Part shown: positions 5,153 to 5,757 of the stretch, one piece after another | How positions within the stretch are numbered: position 1 is the stretch's first letter | Layout: every line of letters begins with the position of its first letter | Assembly: GCA_044866075.1 (NCBI GenBank) | Contig: JBIOTQ010000005.1 | Coordinates: 1-5,757, forward strand | Direction of reading: 5' to 3' | Source: JBASRP01 sp044866075 | GTDB lineage: Bacteria > Actinomycetota > AC-67 | DNA: 5,757 nucleotides | Position numbers and translations under genes: made by a program | The notes under the pieces: model-generated | Told to the model about the DNA's origin: nothing | The model's input: the letters and a program-made list of their open reading frames with translations, nothing else | The model's database searches: none

Positions 5153-5757
5153 GTGGCGGAGGAGCGGGGAACCGTCCGCGTGAAGCGCGGGCTCGCCGAG
5201 ATGCTTAAGGGTGGCGTCATCATGGACGTCACGACGGCAGAGCAAGCCAAGATCGCCGAGGACGCCGGCGCCTGTTCGGTCATGGCTCTCGAGCGCGTGC
5301 CCGCCGACATCCGCCGTGAGGGCGGCGTCGCGCGCATGGCCGACCTGGCGAAGATCGAGGAGATCATGGTCGCCGTTTCGATCCCGGTCATGGCGAAGGT
5401 GCGGATCGGTCACTTCGTCGAGGCGCAGATCCTCCAGTCCGTCGGCGTCGACTACATCGACGAGAGCGAGGTGCTGACCCCGGCCGATGAGGCGTACCAC
5501 GTCAACAAGTGGGACTTCACCGTGCCGTTCGTCTGCGGGGCGACGAACCTCGGCGAGGCGCTGCGAAGGATCGGCGAAGGCGCGGCCATGATCCGCTCCA
5601 AAGGTGAGGCCGGTACCGGGAACATCGTCGAAGCCGTCCGTCACCTCCGTTCGATCATCGGGGAGATGCGCCGCCTCAACGGTCTGCCCGGCGAGGAGCT
5701 CATGACCGCCGCGAAAGAGCTCCGCGCTCCGTACGAGCTCGTGCGCGAGGTCGCCGA
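5153..5757 (+). CDS. pdxS: Pyridoxal 5'-phosphate synthase lyase subunit PdxS, 3' end beyond window
   Basis: Synthase subunit of the DXP-independent vitamin B6 pathway. It forms pyridoxal 5'-phosphate from ribose 5-phosphate, glyceraldehyde 3-phosphate and ammonia delivered by the glutaminase PdxT; the active complex is a dodecamer of PdxS decorated by PdxT in the cytosol. The window holds 201 codons of a family protein that is usually about 290-300 residues, so roughly 90 are missing at the right edge. Catalytic residues line up with B. subtilis PdxS, shifted by one: D25 in GGVIMDV, K82 in PVMAKVRIGH (equivalent of K81) and K150 in IRSKGEAGTGN (equivalent of K149). ALERVPADIR, VDYIDESEVLTPADE and NIVEAVRH are further signatures. 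The GTG start is set by the strong Shine-Dalgarno. A pdxT gene is expected downstream but is not visible. It follows htpX by 149 nt with hairpins and its own -10 box, so it is probably a separate transcription unit. Confidence 0.96.
   Translation, partial: MAEERGTVRVKRGLAEMLKGGVIMDVTTAEQAKIAEDAGACSVMALERVPADIRREGGVARMADLAKIEEIMVAVSIPVMAKVRIGHFVEAQILQSVGVDYIDESEVLTPADEAYHVNKWDFTVPFVCGATNLGEALRRIGEGAAMIRSKGEAGTGNIVEAVRHLRSIIGEMRRLNGLPGEELMTAAKELRAPYELVREVA

Overview
The window is a compact, GC-rich bacterial chromosome segment that reads as Actinomycetota. The main evidence is the gene run CDP-alcohol phosphotransferase (phosphatidylinositol-phosphate synthase type), PIM acyltransferase, PimA. 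This run is the phosphatidylinositol mannoside (PIM) module known from mycobacteria, corynebacteria and relatives. In mycobacteria, pdxS also lies near this module. Here the spacer between pimA and pdxS is filled by lemA, a small zinc-ribbon membrane protein and htpX, which is not the mycobacterial arrangement. Together with the divergent EF-G2-type gene, this suggests an actinobacterial lineage outside the well-studied mycolic-acid genera. The lineage is an inference; no rRNA or other marker is present.

Layout: (1) 1-241, minus strand: the start of an elongation factor G-like GTPase, cut by the window edge. (2) 242-396: a divergent intergenic region with a minus-strand TATAAT and a plus-strand TATGCT placed so close to the next ATG that the mRNA would be almost leaderless. 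(3) 397-3040: pgsA-type gene, patA and pimA, separated by 5 nt and then overlapping by 4 nt (GTGA), so one translationally coupled operon. (4) 3075-5003: lemA, zinc-ribbon membrane protein, htpX. A near-consensus promoter (TTGACG, 17 nt, TACGAT) overlaps the pimA stop codon and would start transcription at about the lemA ATG. (5) 5004-5152: intergenic region with a 47-bp imperfect palindrome, a second short hairpin, a TATCAT box and a strong Shine-Dalgarno. (6) 5153 to the end: pdxS, cut by the right edge.

Functionally, the first operon would make phosphatidylinositol phosphate, then (after dephosphorylation by an enzyme not seen here) mannosylate it with PimA and acylate the mannose with PatA. 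The second block looks like membrane protein quality control: LemA and the zinc metalloprotease HtpX are frequent neighbours in bacteria, and the zinc-ribbon protein between them is an uncharacterised candidate partner. PdxS makes pyridoxal 5'-phosphate and probably begins a new transcription unit.

All coding genes are intact apart from the two cut by the window edges. There is no sign of mobile elements, CRISPR, tRNA or rRNA. I see no wholly new system. The points most worth following are the leaderless-type promoters, the palindrome before pdxS and the zinc-ribbon protein.
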